Below are positions 35,072 through 44,257 of a DNA stretch of 64,000 nucleotides, piece by piece. Both the position numbers and the translations under genes were made by a program. Below the pieces are notes generated by a model that searched no databases, was not told where the DNA came from, and worked only from the letters and a program-made list of their open reading frames with translations. Position 1 is the first letter of the stretch, and the number at the start of each line of letters is the position of its first letter. This DNA comes from Gemmatimonadota bacterium (GTDB lineage: Bacteria; Gemmatimonadota; Gemmatimonadetes; Gemmatimonadales; Gemmatimonadaceae), in NCBI GenBank assembly GCA_028287345.1, contig JAQBPV010000442.1:1-64000 (forward strand), given 5' to 3'.

Positions 35072-35851
35072 ATGTCCTACGCGCTTCTCACGTTCCAGGT
35101 CGCAGACCGGATCGCCACGATAACGGTGAACCGGCCAGACAAGCTGAACGCGCTCAACGACGCACTGATGGCGGAGCTCGGACTCGCCATGGCCGAAGCC
35201 GTCGCGCGATCGGATGTCCGCGCCGTGTTGCTCACTGGCGCGGGCCGAGCGTTCGTTGCGGGCGCTGACATCGGTGAGCTCGTGGACCAGACGGCGGTGG
35301 AAGGGAAGGCGCGCGCCGAGCGCGGACAGCGGACGTTTCGGCAGTTCGAGACGTCCCCGAAGCCGACGCTCGCTGCGGTGAACGGTTTCGCGCTCGGGGG
35401 CGGCTGCGAGCTCGCGATGGCGTGCCACATTCGCATCGCGTCGGAGAAGGCGAGGTTCGGCCAGCCCGAAGTGAAGCTTGGGATCGTGCCTGGGTACGGC
35501 GGTTCGCAGCGACTGCCTCGGCTCGTCGGCAAGGGTCGCGCGCTCGAGCTGCTGCTCACCGGCGACATGATCGACGCAACGGAGGCGCACCGCATCGGAC
35601 TGGTGAATCGCGTCGTGAGCGCCGAGTCGCTCATCGAGACGTCGCGCGCGATGCTCACGACGATGCTCGCGCATGGTCCACTCGCCATCGCGCAGTGTAT
35701 CGAGGCAGTCGATCGCGGGTTGGACATGGGGCTCGACGACGCGATCGCCCTCGAGGCGTCGTACTTCGGAATGCTGTCCGCGACCGCCGACAAGGCGGAA
35801 GGTATGCGCGCCTTCCTCGAAAAGCGCGCCGCGACATTCACGGGAACTTGA
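35072..35851 (+). CDS. Enoyl-CoA hydratase/isomerase family protein
   Basis: This 259-residue crotonase-fold enzyme hydrates 2-enoyl-CoA in fatty-acid or amino-acid breakdown. The oxyanion segment AGRAFVAGADIGEL, KPTLAAVNGFALGGGCELAM with the first catalytic glutamate, and FGQPEVKLGIVPGYGGSQRL with the second glutamate are intact. The start is ambiguous among 35072 (MSYALL, best match to family length), 35054 and a GTG at 35024. Its stop overlaps the recF start by one base (TGATG), so a metabolic enzyme heads the recF-dciA transcript. dnaN would be the more usual neighbour of recF here. Confidence 0.92.
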   Translation: MSYALLTFQVADRIATITVNRPDKLNALNDALMAELGLAMAEAVARSDVRAVLLTGAGRAFVAGADIGELVDQTAVEGKARAERGQRTFRQFETSPKPTLAAVNGFALGGGCELAMACHIRIASEKARFGQPEVKLGIVPGYGGSQRLPRLVGKGRALELLLTGDMIDATEAHRIGLVNRVVSAESLIETSRAMLTTMLAHGPLAIAQCIEAVDRGLDMGLDDAIALEASYFGMLSATADKAEGMRAFLEKRAATFTGT

Positions 35852-37020
35852 TGACTACGGCGGACGCTCGCGTCGTACTGCGATCGCTCGCGCTGCGGGA
35901 CTTTCGCAACCTGGCTCGGCTCGATCTCTCCTTTCCGCACGCCGGTGTCGTCGTCATCGGCGACAATGGTCAGGGGAAGACGAACCTCCTCGAGGCGATT
36001 TACTACCTGCATCTCCTCCGCTCCGTGCGCGGCGCGCGCGACGTCGACATCGTGCGATTTGGCGCGCCGGGCTTTCACATCGCCGCGCGTGCCGACGGTG
36101 GCGTCAATCACGAGATCTCCGCGGGCTTCGAGCGTCAGGGCAAGCGCAAGCGCGTGAAGCTCGGCGGTTCCGAGCCGCAGCGTCTGAGCGACGCTCTGGG
36201 CGCCCTGCCCTGTGTGCTCTTCTCACCGGCCGACGTCGACCTCGTGGCTGGAGCACCCACGGCGCGGCGAAGGTATCTCGACATCCTGCTCGCGCTCTCG
36301 TCCCGCCCATACCTCTCGGCGCTGCAGCGCTATCGCCACGCGCTGGCGCAGCGCAATGCCGCGCTGCGCGACGCCATGAAGTCGGGCGGTAGCAAAGCGG
36401 AGCAACGCATCGCCGTCTGGGAGGCGCCACTCGCCGAACATGGTGCCGTGTTGTGGCTGGAGCGCGTGATGTGGGCCGAGCAGGCCGCGCCGAGATTTGC
36501 GACGGTGTGCGAGGCGATTGGTGAGCAGACCGAGGTATCGATGCGCTATGCGTCGTCGCTCGAACCGGCGACGCGTACGCTCGAGGATGTGAAGAGTGCG
36601 TTGGCGCGCGGGCTCGAGGAGCGTCGTCAGCTCGATGTGCGGCGATGCATCACGCACACCGGCCCGCATCGCGATGATCTCGCGCTGCTGCTGGGCGGCC
36701 GCGAGCTGCGGGCATTCGGGTCGGCGGGTCAGCAGCGCACGGGCGCGATTGCGCTGCGGTTGCTCGAGGGCGAGACGCTGCGCGAGCGATTGGGCGTCGC
36801 GCCGATGTTGTTGCTCGACGATCCGTTCGCTGAGCTCGACGTACATCGTTCGTCGCGGATTCTCGAGCTGCTCGGCGGGCAGGCCATGGGGCAGACAGTG
36901 CTGACGGTTCCCAGGGAAAGTGACATTCCGCCGGCGCTGACGCAGCTGTCGCGGTGGCGGATCGCCGAGGGTGTGATCACGGCAGACGTGGCGGATGACG
37001 TCCATGCGGGTGCCGCGTGA
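35851..37020 (+). CDS. recF: DNA replication/repair protein RecF
   Basis: This 389-residue SMC-like ATPase loads RecA at single-strand gaps with RecOR. Walker A (GDNGQGKTNLLEAI) is at about residues 36-49, the signature GSAGQQRTGAIALRL lies in the C-terminal third, and Walker B (MLLLDDPFAELD) follows. The N-terminal LRDFRNLARLDL is typical. The ATG at 35851 overlaps the enoyl-CoA hydratase stop by one base; the longer frame back to 35422 is spurious. It overlaps dciA by 4 bases (GTGA). The recF-dciA-gyrB order is a common replication-origin-proximal arrangement, but dnaA and dnaN are not in the window. Confidence 0.95.
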   Translation: MTTADARVVLRSLALRDFRNLARLDLSFPHAGVVVIGDNGQGKTNLLEAIYYLHLLRSVRGARDVDIVRFGAPGFHIAARADGGVNHEISAGFERQGKRKRVKLGGSEPQRLSDALGALPCVLFSPADVDLVAGAPTARRRYLDILLALSSRPYLSALQRYRHALAQRNAALRDAMKSGGSKAEQRIAVWEAPLAEHGAVLWLERVMWAEQAAPRFATVCEAIGEQTEVSMRYASSLEPATRTLEDVKSALARGLEERRQLDVRRCITHTGPHRDDLALLLGGRELRAFGSAGQQRTGAIALRLLEGETLRERLGVAPMLLLDDPFAELDVHRSSRILELLGGQAMGQTVLTVPRESDIPPALTQLSRWRIAEGVITADVADDVHAGAA

Positions 37021-37328
37021 GTCCCGCCAAGAAGAAGCCTGCCGCGCTTGGTGACGTGCTCGCCGGTGTGCTGCAGAAAGCGGGCATTGCGGCGCGCGTC
37101 GAGCAGGCGGGGATCATTCCCGAGTGGGCCGCGCTGGTGGGGGAGCAGATCGCGCGCGTGACGGAGCCACAGTCGATTGCGGCAGACGGTACGCTGTTCG
37201 TGCATGTGACGACGAACGCGTGGATGATGGAGTTATCGCTGATGGAACCCGAGCTGTTGCGTGCGCTGAATGCGAAGCCGGGGCGGATCGCGGTGAAGAA
37301 GATTCGGTGGCTGATACGGCGCGGGTAA
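37017..37328 (+). CDS. dciA: DciA/DUF721 replication protein
   Basis: This 103-residue basic protein of the DUF721 family has a lysine-rich N-terminus (SPAKKKPAALGDVLAGVLQK). The conserved IIPEWAALVGEQIARVTEP follows, then FVHVTTNAWMMELSLMEPEL and a basic tail. DciA promotes loading of the replicative helicase DnaB in bacteria lacking DnaC/DnaI. The GTG start at 37017 overlaps the recF stop by 4 bases, supporting co-translation. The small size, family motifs and location between recF and gyrB all match. The helicase partner is outside the window. Confidence 0.88.
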   Translation: MSPAKKKPAALGDVLAGVLQKAGIAARVEQAGIIPEWAALVGEQIARVTEPQSIAADGTLFVHVTTNAWMMELSLMEPELLRALNAKPGRIAVKKIRWLIRRG

Positions 37329-37340
37329 CAAGGCAAACAG

Positions 37341-37392
37341 ACAACTGCCTGACGCGGATCAACGCGGATTGTACTGCCGGATCTACACGGAT
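37341..37392 (-). repeat. Dispersed ATCCGYG-rich repeat, copy 1
   Basis: Read on the minus strand it runs ATCCGTGTAGATCCGGCAGT, then three bases, ATCCGCGT, and finally ATCCGCGTCAGGCAGTTG. It aligns over its whole length with copy 2, which lies about 100 bases away in the opposite orientation, and with copies at 57.2-57.4 kb. It starts 12 bases after the dciA stop. Confidence 0.75.
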
Positions 37393-37491
37393 CGTGCCTC
37401 GGGCAGGCGCCTTTCGCGTCGCGCGACATCATCAAAGAACCTTCGACTCTTTTTTTCTACTGCTCTTCAACGTGGTTCGTGGCTTGGCAGT

Positions 37492-37539
37492 ATCCGTGAA
37501 AATCCGGCAGTGTCCGCGTGCATCCGTGTCAGGCAGTTG
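37492..37539 (+). repeat. Dispersed ATCCGYG-rich repeat, copy 2
   Basis: It begins ATCCGTGAAAATCCGGCAGT and ends ATCCGTGTCAGGCAGTTG. Compared with copy 1 it has three fewer bases in the middle and a few substitutions. Copies 1 and 2 form an imperfect inverted pair of about 50 bases, a layout seen in REP/MITE-like elements. No transposase is nearby. Confidence 0.75.
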
Positions 37540-37667
37540 ATCTTCCGTCGACCGAAGTTTGGTGCTCGTTTCGTCGTTGATCCGCGGCATCCGCATGCAT
37601 CAGATTTGCCAGTGCGGTAACTTGTTGGCTGACAACGCCTTATACCGCGTGCTTTCTATTGCATAAA

Positions 37668-37693
37668 CCTGCAAAATCATGTAGATTTGCAGG
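37668..37693. promoter_or_regulatory. Palindrome upstream of gyrB (candidate operator)
   Basis: CCTGCAAAATC (37668-37678) faces GATTTGCAGG (37684-37693) across ATGTA; the arms match except for one extra A. It ends 67 bases before the gyrB ATG in a region likely to contain the promoter. It could be a repressor site or an mRNA hairpin in the leader. The symmetry is visible directly; the function is inferred. Confidence 0.4.
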
Positions 37694-37700
37694 TCTGTAG

Positions 37701-39704
<2,004 letters not shown>

Positions 39705-39721
39705 CGACCTCGCTGATCCAA

Positions 39722-39762
39722 AGTGGCGGAGAGACACTCGAGTCTCTCCGCCACTTTTTTTT
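39722..39762 (+). terminator. Strong intrinsic terminator after gyrB
   Basis: A perfect 14-base stem (AGTGGCGGAGAGAC, 39722-39735, paired with 39742-39755) with a 6-base loop is followed by seven T residues on the plus strand. It begins 18 bases after the gyrB stop. It is the clearest rho-independent terminator in the window. Confidence 0.95.
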
Positions 39763-40023
39763 GGCAACCAGTGCAGAACTGGCGCTTCGAATCGTCATCC
39801 CCAGTCCAGCTCGAGCTCGAGTCAGAGGGTGAGCGGTCAGCCGGAGCGCGAGCGTGAGCCTCCAGCCACCAGCAAGTCAGAGCGCGAGCTCGGGCTCTGA
39901 GCTGAAGCTCGAGCTCTGGTGGGCTCAGAGCTGGAGGCTCACGCTCACGCTCATACTCCGGCTCGAAGCTGAATCGAGCTGCTGCGCTCTACGAGTAAAC
40001 GCTGTCTCGACTGGTGACGTACC
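39763..40023. repeat. GAGCTC-rich imperfect cruciform between gyrB and an ECF sigma gene
   Basis: This gene-free stretch is built of GAGCTC/GAGCGTGAGC-like units arranged as a nested imperfect palindrome. The strongest arms are 39841-39866 (ending CGTGAGCCTCCAGC) and 39930-39962 (beginning GCTGGAGGCTCACG), which differ by a 6-base insertion. An inner pair, CAGAGCGCGAGCTC and GCTCGAGCTCTG, sits within, and an outer pair lies near 39807 and 39985. It could fold into a long hairpin in DNA or RNA. The ECF promoter should lie at the right end; I cannot point to it. Confidence 0.6.
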
Positions 40024-40629
40024 ATGGGCGTGAACATCGAACCTGCGCGACCGGCTTCCGGACACGACGACTTGCCGCCCCTCCTCAAGCATGCGTGCGC
40101 CGGGGACGAGGTTGCGGTGGAGCGCTTGCTCGTTCGCTTCCGCGATCGGATCCACCAGTGGGCCGCCCGCTACACGCACGACGCGGACGAGGCGGACGAC
40201 GTCGCGCAGGAGGTGATGGTCGGCCTGCCTGATCGCGTGAAGCGGTTCGACCAGCGCCGCCCGTTCGCGGCGTGGCTGTACGTCCTCACCCGACGCGTCG
40301 CGCGCTCGACGCAACGGACGGCATCGCGGCGCAGGGACCTGCTCGCGTCGTTCGTCCCTGATGTCGACGAGGCCACCGACAGCCACGGTTCGACGGAGAA
40401 TGCCGAGACCCTGAGCGCGCTCGTCCTGGGTTATTTCGACGCGCTGCCGCCGAGGCAGCGACAGGTGTTCGAGATGGTGGAGCTACGCGGCACACCGCAC
40501 GCCGTTGTGGCGCGCGAGCTCGGCATGCAGGAGTCCACTGTTCGCGCGCACCTGTTCAAGGCGCGCGCAAGCATCCGGACCAAGTTGCTGGAACATCACG
40601 AAGCGTTGGTACGGGAGTACCTCTCATGA
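40024..40629 (+). CDS. ECF sigma factor with adjacent anti-sigma
   Basis: This 201-residue sigma-70 family protein has ECF region 2 (DEADDVAQEVMVGL, then AAWLYVLTRRVARS) and region 4 (LPPRQRQVFEMVELRG, AVVARELGMQESTVRAHLFK). The final codons overlap the next gene, a zinc-finger anti-sigma, by 4 bases (ATGA), the normal arrangement for partner-controlled ECF factors. It would direct RNA polymerase to envelope or oxidative-stress promoters when released. The ATG at 40024 lies just after the GAGCTC-rich palindrome. Confidence 0.92.
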   Translation: MGVNIEPARPASGHDDLPPLLKHACAGDEVAVERLLVRFRDRIHQWAARYTHDADEADDVAQEVMVGLPDRVKRFDQRRPFAAWLYVLTRRVARSTQRTASRRRDLLASFVPDVDEATDSHGSTENAETLSALVLGYFDALPPRQRQVFEMVELRGTPHAVVARELGMQESTVRAHLFKARASIRTKLLEHHEALVREYLS

Positions 40630-41045
40630 ACTGCACCGAGGCACGATCCGCCATGCTGGAATGCGAGCTCGCCGACCTGGCGCCGCAGGCGACCGGCAGG
40701 CTCGCACGCCACATCGGGCGATGCAGCGATTGTCGCGCGCGCGCCGACGCGATCGTCGCGCGCACTGGGACGCTGCGAACGGCGCTCGCCGCACGAGGCC
40801 GACCCGGAGCGGAGCGAGTCTTCCGGCGTGGTCGCGCGATCGGCGCGTTATCGATTGCGGCGGGACTCGTCGTGGTCGTCGCCCTCGCGCGTCGCGCACC
40901 ACATGCTCCAATCGCGCCGATACCTCAGGCGTTACAGCAACTCAGCCCGGTCACCATCGAGAACGCGCAGGGACGCGCGGTCACGGTCGTGGAGCGGCGG
41001 GACACCATCGACGTCGTCTTTCACATTCGGGAGCCCAATGAATAG
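40626..41045 (+). CDS. Membrane anti-sigma factor with zinc-finger (ZAS-like) domain
   Basis: This 139-residue protein has the anti-sigma zinc pattern HIGRCSDC (about residues 29-36) preceded by a conserved cysteine (MNCTEA). One membrane segment (about 73-91, ALSIAAGLVVVVALA) and a short periplasmic tail follow. It should hold the upstream ECF sigma factor at the membrane until a signal changes the redox or proteolytic state. It overlaps the sigma gene by 4 bases and the following secreted protein by 8 bases, so the three are one operon. The periplasmic part is too short to contain a known sensor domain. Confidence 0.85.
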   Translation: MNCTEARSAMLECELADLAPQATGRLARHIGRCSDCRARADAIVARTGTLRTALAARGRPGAERVFRRGRAIGALSIAAGLVVVVALARRAPHAPIAPIPQALQQLSPVTIENAQGRAVTVVERRDTIDVVFHIREPNE

Positions 41046-41691
41046 AATCGTGTTGTGCGCGACGCTCCTCTGCAGCGCGGTCTCCCTCCCCGTCGCCGCC
41101 CAGGGGCCGGCGGCCGGCGTGCGCTTCCATCTCCGGCTCATCTCGGCCGATACGGGCGTCGCGGCCGTCGCGGCGCTCGATCGGGAGGCGCAGCTGAAAC
41201 AGGACGAGATCGAGCGTCGTGCGCGGGCGCTCTCCGGCATACGAGCAGGTGCGAAGATGCCGGCAGTCTCGGCCCCGAACGCGCTCATTGGGAAGCCCTC
41301 CATGGTGTACGTGAAGTGCGTGCGCCCCGACTCCGGAAAATGGAAGCGCGAGTCACCCGGGTGCGGGCCGCAGGTGAACGACTCGACATACAAGTTGCTT
41401 GCGGAGTCGACCGTGACCTCCGACGCCCAGGGGCATCTGAGCGAGCGCCTGATCTGGGCCGGCGGCGACGCGGTCGTGGAGCTCGATGCGTCGGAGCGGT
41501 CGGGGGTGGGTTCGACCGAGCGCATGCGGTTGAAGATCGGCTTCTGGCCGCGGCTGGCCAAGGGTGCGGCGGCGCCGCAGGAGACCGCACTGCGCATGAC
41601 GAACGCCGCCGCCATCTTCGGTAAGTCGGTTATGATGACCGTGCTGTTCAAGGACGGCGCTCAGATACTGCTCGTGGTACCGGAGCGATGA
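41038..41691 (+). CDS. Secreted protein of unknown function in the ECF/anti-sigma operon
   Basis: This 217-residue protein has a signal peptide ending at PVAAQ and a mature beta-rich domain. I do not recognise the family. A CVRP...GCGP pair of cysteines (about residues 92-108) could form a disulfide. The N-terminal mature part has a charged helix (about 45-65, LDREAQLKQDEIERRARAL). The ATG at 41038 overlaps the anti-sigma stop by 8 bases. Its co-translation with a sigma/anti-sigma pair suggests that it is a periplasmic modulator or sensor of that pathway; this is inferred from context only. The longer frame starting at 40828 is spurious. Confidence 0.75.
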   Translation: MNRIVLCATLLCSAVSLPVAAQGPAAGVRFHLRLISADTGVAAVAALDREAQLKQDEIERRARALSGIRAGAKMPAVSAPNALIGKPSMVYVKCVRPDSGKWKRESPGCGPQVNDSTYKLLAESTVTSDAQGHLSERLIWAGGDAVVELDASERSGVGSTERMRLKIGFWPRLAKGAAAPQETALRMTNAAAIFGKSVMMTVLFKDGAQILLVVPER

Positions 41692-41705
41692 GGTCGGCGA
41701 TGTCG

Positions 41706-41915
41706 TCAGCCGGGCGTTCCGCCCGACCCACCGCCAGAGCTCTGCGAAGCGCCGGTCCCACCGGATCCCTTGGCGCCGGACGACCCGTACTTCCCCTGGG
41801 CTTTGCGGCTGCTGTCCGTCTTCCCCTGATCGGTGCCGGACTGACCCTTGCCACCCTGCCCGCCCGGCATGCCGTCCTTTTCGCCGCCCTTCTTGCCCTT
41901 GCCCTTGTCCGCCAT
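41706..41915 (-). CDS. Small glycine/lysine-rich hydrophilic protein
   Basis: A 69-residue open frame encodes an extreme composition of Gly, Lys, Ser and Gln, beginning MADKGKGKKGGEKDG and ending in SGG repeats. It has no hydrophobic segment and would be disordered. GAGG eight bases before the ATG at 41915 supports real translation. Similar small basic KGG-like proteins are stress-related in some bacteria, but the match is only of composition. It converges on the secreted-protein gene. It might be a chance frame in GC-rich DNA. Confidence 0.45.
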   Translation of the reverse strand: MADKGKGKKGGEKDGMPGGQGGKGQSGTDQGKTDSSRKAQGKYGSSGAKGSGGTGASQSSGGGSGGTPG

Positions 41916-41979
41916 GATCTCGACCTCGCGATGTGAGTCGGTTCACCGCTGGGTAGGGCATAAATAGGGCCCTCGCTCC

Positions 41980-43365
41980 TTACCTCTTGGTCCAGATGAC
42001 GATCACGCCACAACCACGGTTCGCGCCTGGCGGACCACCAGCCAGATCGTTGTAGACCTCCATCGCGCCGATGTCGTACGGATGAATGATGCTGAGATCC
42101 TGATTCTGCATGTTGTCGATCACGATGTTCGGCGCGCAGTTGCGCCCGGCACCACCGCCTCTCGTGCTCACGACTCTCGAATCGAATCCCGATCCAACGA
42201 CGCGAAAGCCCGGCATCATGCGAAACAGTTCGGCAGTCTCGGACGCGTGACGCTGGGTAATCTGCTCCTCGGTGAAATACCGGCCGACCGACGAGCGCTT
42301 GTGCTGCTCGAACTCCCGATACCTGCTGCGCTGCGCGATGACACGAACGGAGTCGAGTGACACTATGCGGTCGACCGACAGCTGGATGTCGACCGTACGT
42401 CCACTGCGCAGCGCGACCGGCATTCGACCGATGAAGTACCCGATGCGAAGAGCCTCGACCAGCTGGCTACCCGCGGGCAGTCCACTGAGCCTGAAGTGGC
42501 CGAGTGAATCGGTGCGCGCCGTGCCCGCGGCGTCCTCTACGCGAATCGTGACGTCGGCGAGCGGCAGGCCGGTGGAGTTGCGCACCGTTCCCGTGAGGAC
42601 GGCGGTTCCAGTGAGCGGAGGCGGCTCAGTGGTGTCGGCACTGACCAACGCGCGTGACGCGACCGCACTGAAGGTAAGGTCGAGTCGCCTGAAGCCAACG
42701 CTGTCGGAGACTTCGGTACGAAGCACGCTGCCCGCGCGTCCGCCCGCCTGCACCTGCAGCAGCAGATAGCTGCCCGTGGGAACGCCGCACAATCGATAGA
42801 TGCCCGCGGAGTCCACGCGCACGCTTCCTGATCGTGCAGCGGTCATCGTTTGCAGCGTCGTTCGATCGATGGTGATGTCGTTCCACGTCACCGCGACCGA
42901 TGCGCCGATGAGTGGCCGGTCGGTGTCCGCGTCAGTTACCGTCCCAACGACTGCGCCAGTATTCGCGGCAAGCAGCAGCCCTGGACAGGCGGCACGGCGC
43001 AAGGTGGCGCCGGATGGAATGCCGAGATCGACGCGCGCTCTCTCTCCGGCCGTAAGCACGACTTCGCGCGCTGCGACGGGCACGTCGAGCGAGTCGAGCG
43101 TCGGATGGGTGAACAACACGGAGTAGCGTCCGGCAGTGAGACTGTCGAGGTGATAGCGACCATCCTTGTCGGAGACGACCGTCCGCATGAACTCCGGCTG
43201 TGCGGGTTCGATGCGAGTGATGTAGATGATGGCGTCGGACAGCGGCTTGTAATGCGTGCTGTCGGTCAACACGCCGTCGATGCGCGCGGGCTGTTGGGCG
43301 ACGGCTCGCTCTGCAGCGAGTGCGAGCGTCATGATCACAAGAGCGGCGACGATGCGGTTCGTCAT
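41980..43365 (-). CDS. Carboxypeptidase-regulatory-like protein with TonB plug domain but no barrel
   Basis: This 461-residue exported protein has a signal peptide (about residues 1-23, ending AVAQ). It has three regulatory-like beta-sandwich repeats, about 28-100 (SDKDGRYHLDSLTAGRYSV), 125-215 (GIYRLCGVPTGSYLL) and 245-315 (DSLGHFRLSGLPAGSQLV). It ends in a TonB plug-like region (about 340-461) with ETAELFRMMPGFRVVGSG and the DIGAMEVYN segment. The transmembrane barrel expected after a plug is missing, and the protein stops at a VIWTKR end. The ATG at 43365 was chosen; the upstream frame to 43539 runs through the neighbour's promoter. It may be a periplasmic adaptor or a decayed receptor. 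Confidence 0.8.
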   Translation of the reverse strand: MTNRIVAALVIMTLALAAERAVAQQPARIDGVLTDSTHYKPLSDAIIYITRIEPAQPEFMRTVVSDKDGRYHLDSLTAGRYSVLFTHPTLDSLDVPVAAREVVLTAGERARVDLGIPSGATLRRAACPGLLLAANTGAVVGTVTDADTDRPLIGASVAVTWNDITIDRTTLQTMTAARSGSVRVDSAGIYRLCGVPTGSYLLLQVQAGGRAGSVLRTEVSDSVGFRRLDLTFSAVASRALVSADTTEPPPLTGTAVLTGTVRNSTGLPLADVTIRVEDAAGTARTDSLGHFRLSGLPAGSQLVEALRIGYFIGRMPVALRSGRTVDIQLSVDRIVSLDSVRVIAQRSRYREFEQHKRSSVGRYFTEEQITQRHASETAELFRMMPGFRVVGSGFDSRVVSTRGGGAGRNCAPNIVIDNMQNQDLSIIHPYDIGAMEVYNDLAGGPPGANRGCGVIVIWTKR

Positions 43366-43502
43366 CGGGGAGAAGATACGCACGATTCTGACATTCGCGA
43401 CAGGAAGCAGGTGCCTCGATCGCTGCGCTCCTGTCGGGAGGACAGAGATACCGCTAAGATCTGCCGTCACCGCGCCACGCTCGCTCCCCAGGTGAGACCG
43501 AC

Positions 43503-44255
43503 ATGCGACGCATCGTGCTGCAGGTTCTCGGACTCGCACTACTCTCCCAGCCGCTCGCGGCGCAGACCGCCGACGACGTCATCGCCCGCTACATCAAGAC
43601 CATCGGCGGGATGGAAACCATCCAGGCGGCGAAGTCGCTGCGACGGACAGGCAAGTTCATCGGAGGCGGCGGCTTCGAGGCCAAGGTCGTCCAGGAGAAC
43701 AAGCGACCAAACCTCGTGCGCGAGGAGTTCTCACTTCAGGGCATGACGGCCATCAACGCCTACGACGGCAGGGCGGGATGGAAGATCGATCCCTTCGGCG
43801 GCAAGAAGGATCCCGAATCGCTGAGCGAGGACGAGATGCATGGCATCCTCCTCGACGCCGACTTCGACGAGCCGCTCATCAACTACCGGGAGAAGGGAAA
43901 CAAGGTCGAATTGGTGGGCACCGAACAGATCGAGGGCACCGACGTCTACAAGCTGAAAGTGTCGCTGCCCAACGGCGACGTGCGCCATTACTACATGGAC
44001 ACCGACTCCTACGTGCCGATCAAGATGGAGGAGAAGCGACTGATCCGCGGCAGCGAGCAGGAGTTCGAGACGACGCTCGGCGATTACAAGGCGGTGAATG
44101 GCTGGTTCATGCCTTTCTCCATCGAGAGTGGACCGAAGGGACAGGACAAGAGCACGGTGACGTACGAGAAGATCGAAGCCAACGTGCCGCTCGATGATCG
44201 GCGCTTCAGCAAACCCATCGTGGCTACGAAGCCCGCGTCACCGGAGAGGAACTGA
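43503..44255 (+). CDS. LolA-like outer-membrane lipoprotein-sorting family protein
   Basis: This 250-residue exported protein has a signal peptide (MRRIVLQVLGLALLSQPLAAQ). The beta-rich mature part resembles the LolA/LolB-like fold, with AYDGRAGWKIDPFGG and YYMDTDSYVPIKME as typical strands. In the wider family such proteins carry or bind lipids or lipoproteins across the periplasm. Two bases separate it from the following BNR propeller gene, so they are likely translated together. A role in delivering or supporting the propeller protein is inferred. It is divergent from the barrel-less plug gene across 137 bases. Confidence 0.8.
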   Translation: MRRIVLQVLGLALLSQPLAAQTADDVIARYIKTIGGMETIQAAKSLRRTGKFIGGGGFEAKVVQENKRPNLVREEFSLQGMTAINAYDGRAGWKIDPFGGKKDPESLSEDEMHGILLDADFDEPLINYREKGNKVELVGTEQIEGTDVYKLKVSLPNGDVRHYYMDTDSYVPIKMEEKRLIRGSEQEFETTLGDYKAVNGWFMPFSIESGPKGQDKSTVTYEKIEANVPLDDRRFSKPIVATKPASPERN

Positions 44256-44257
44256 CC

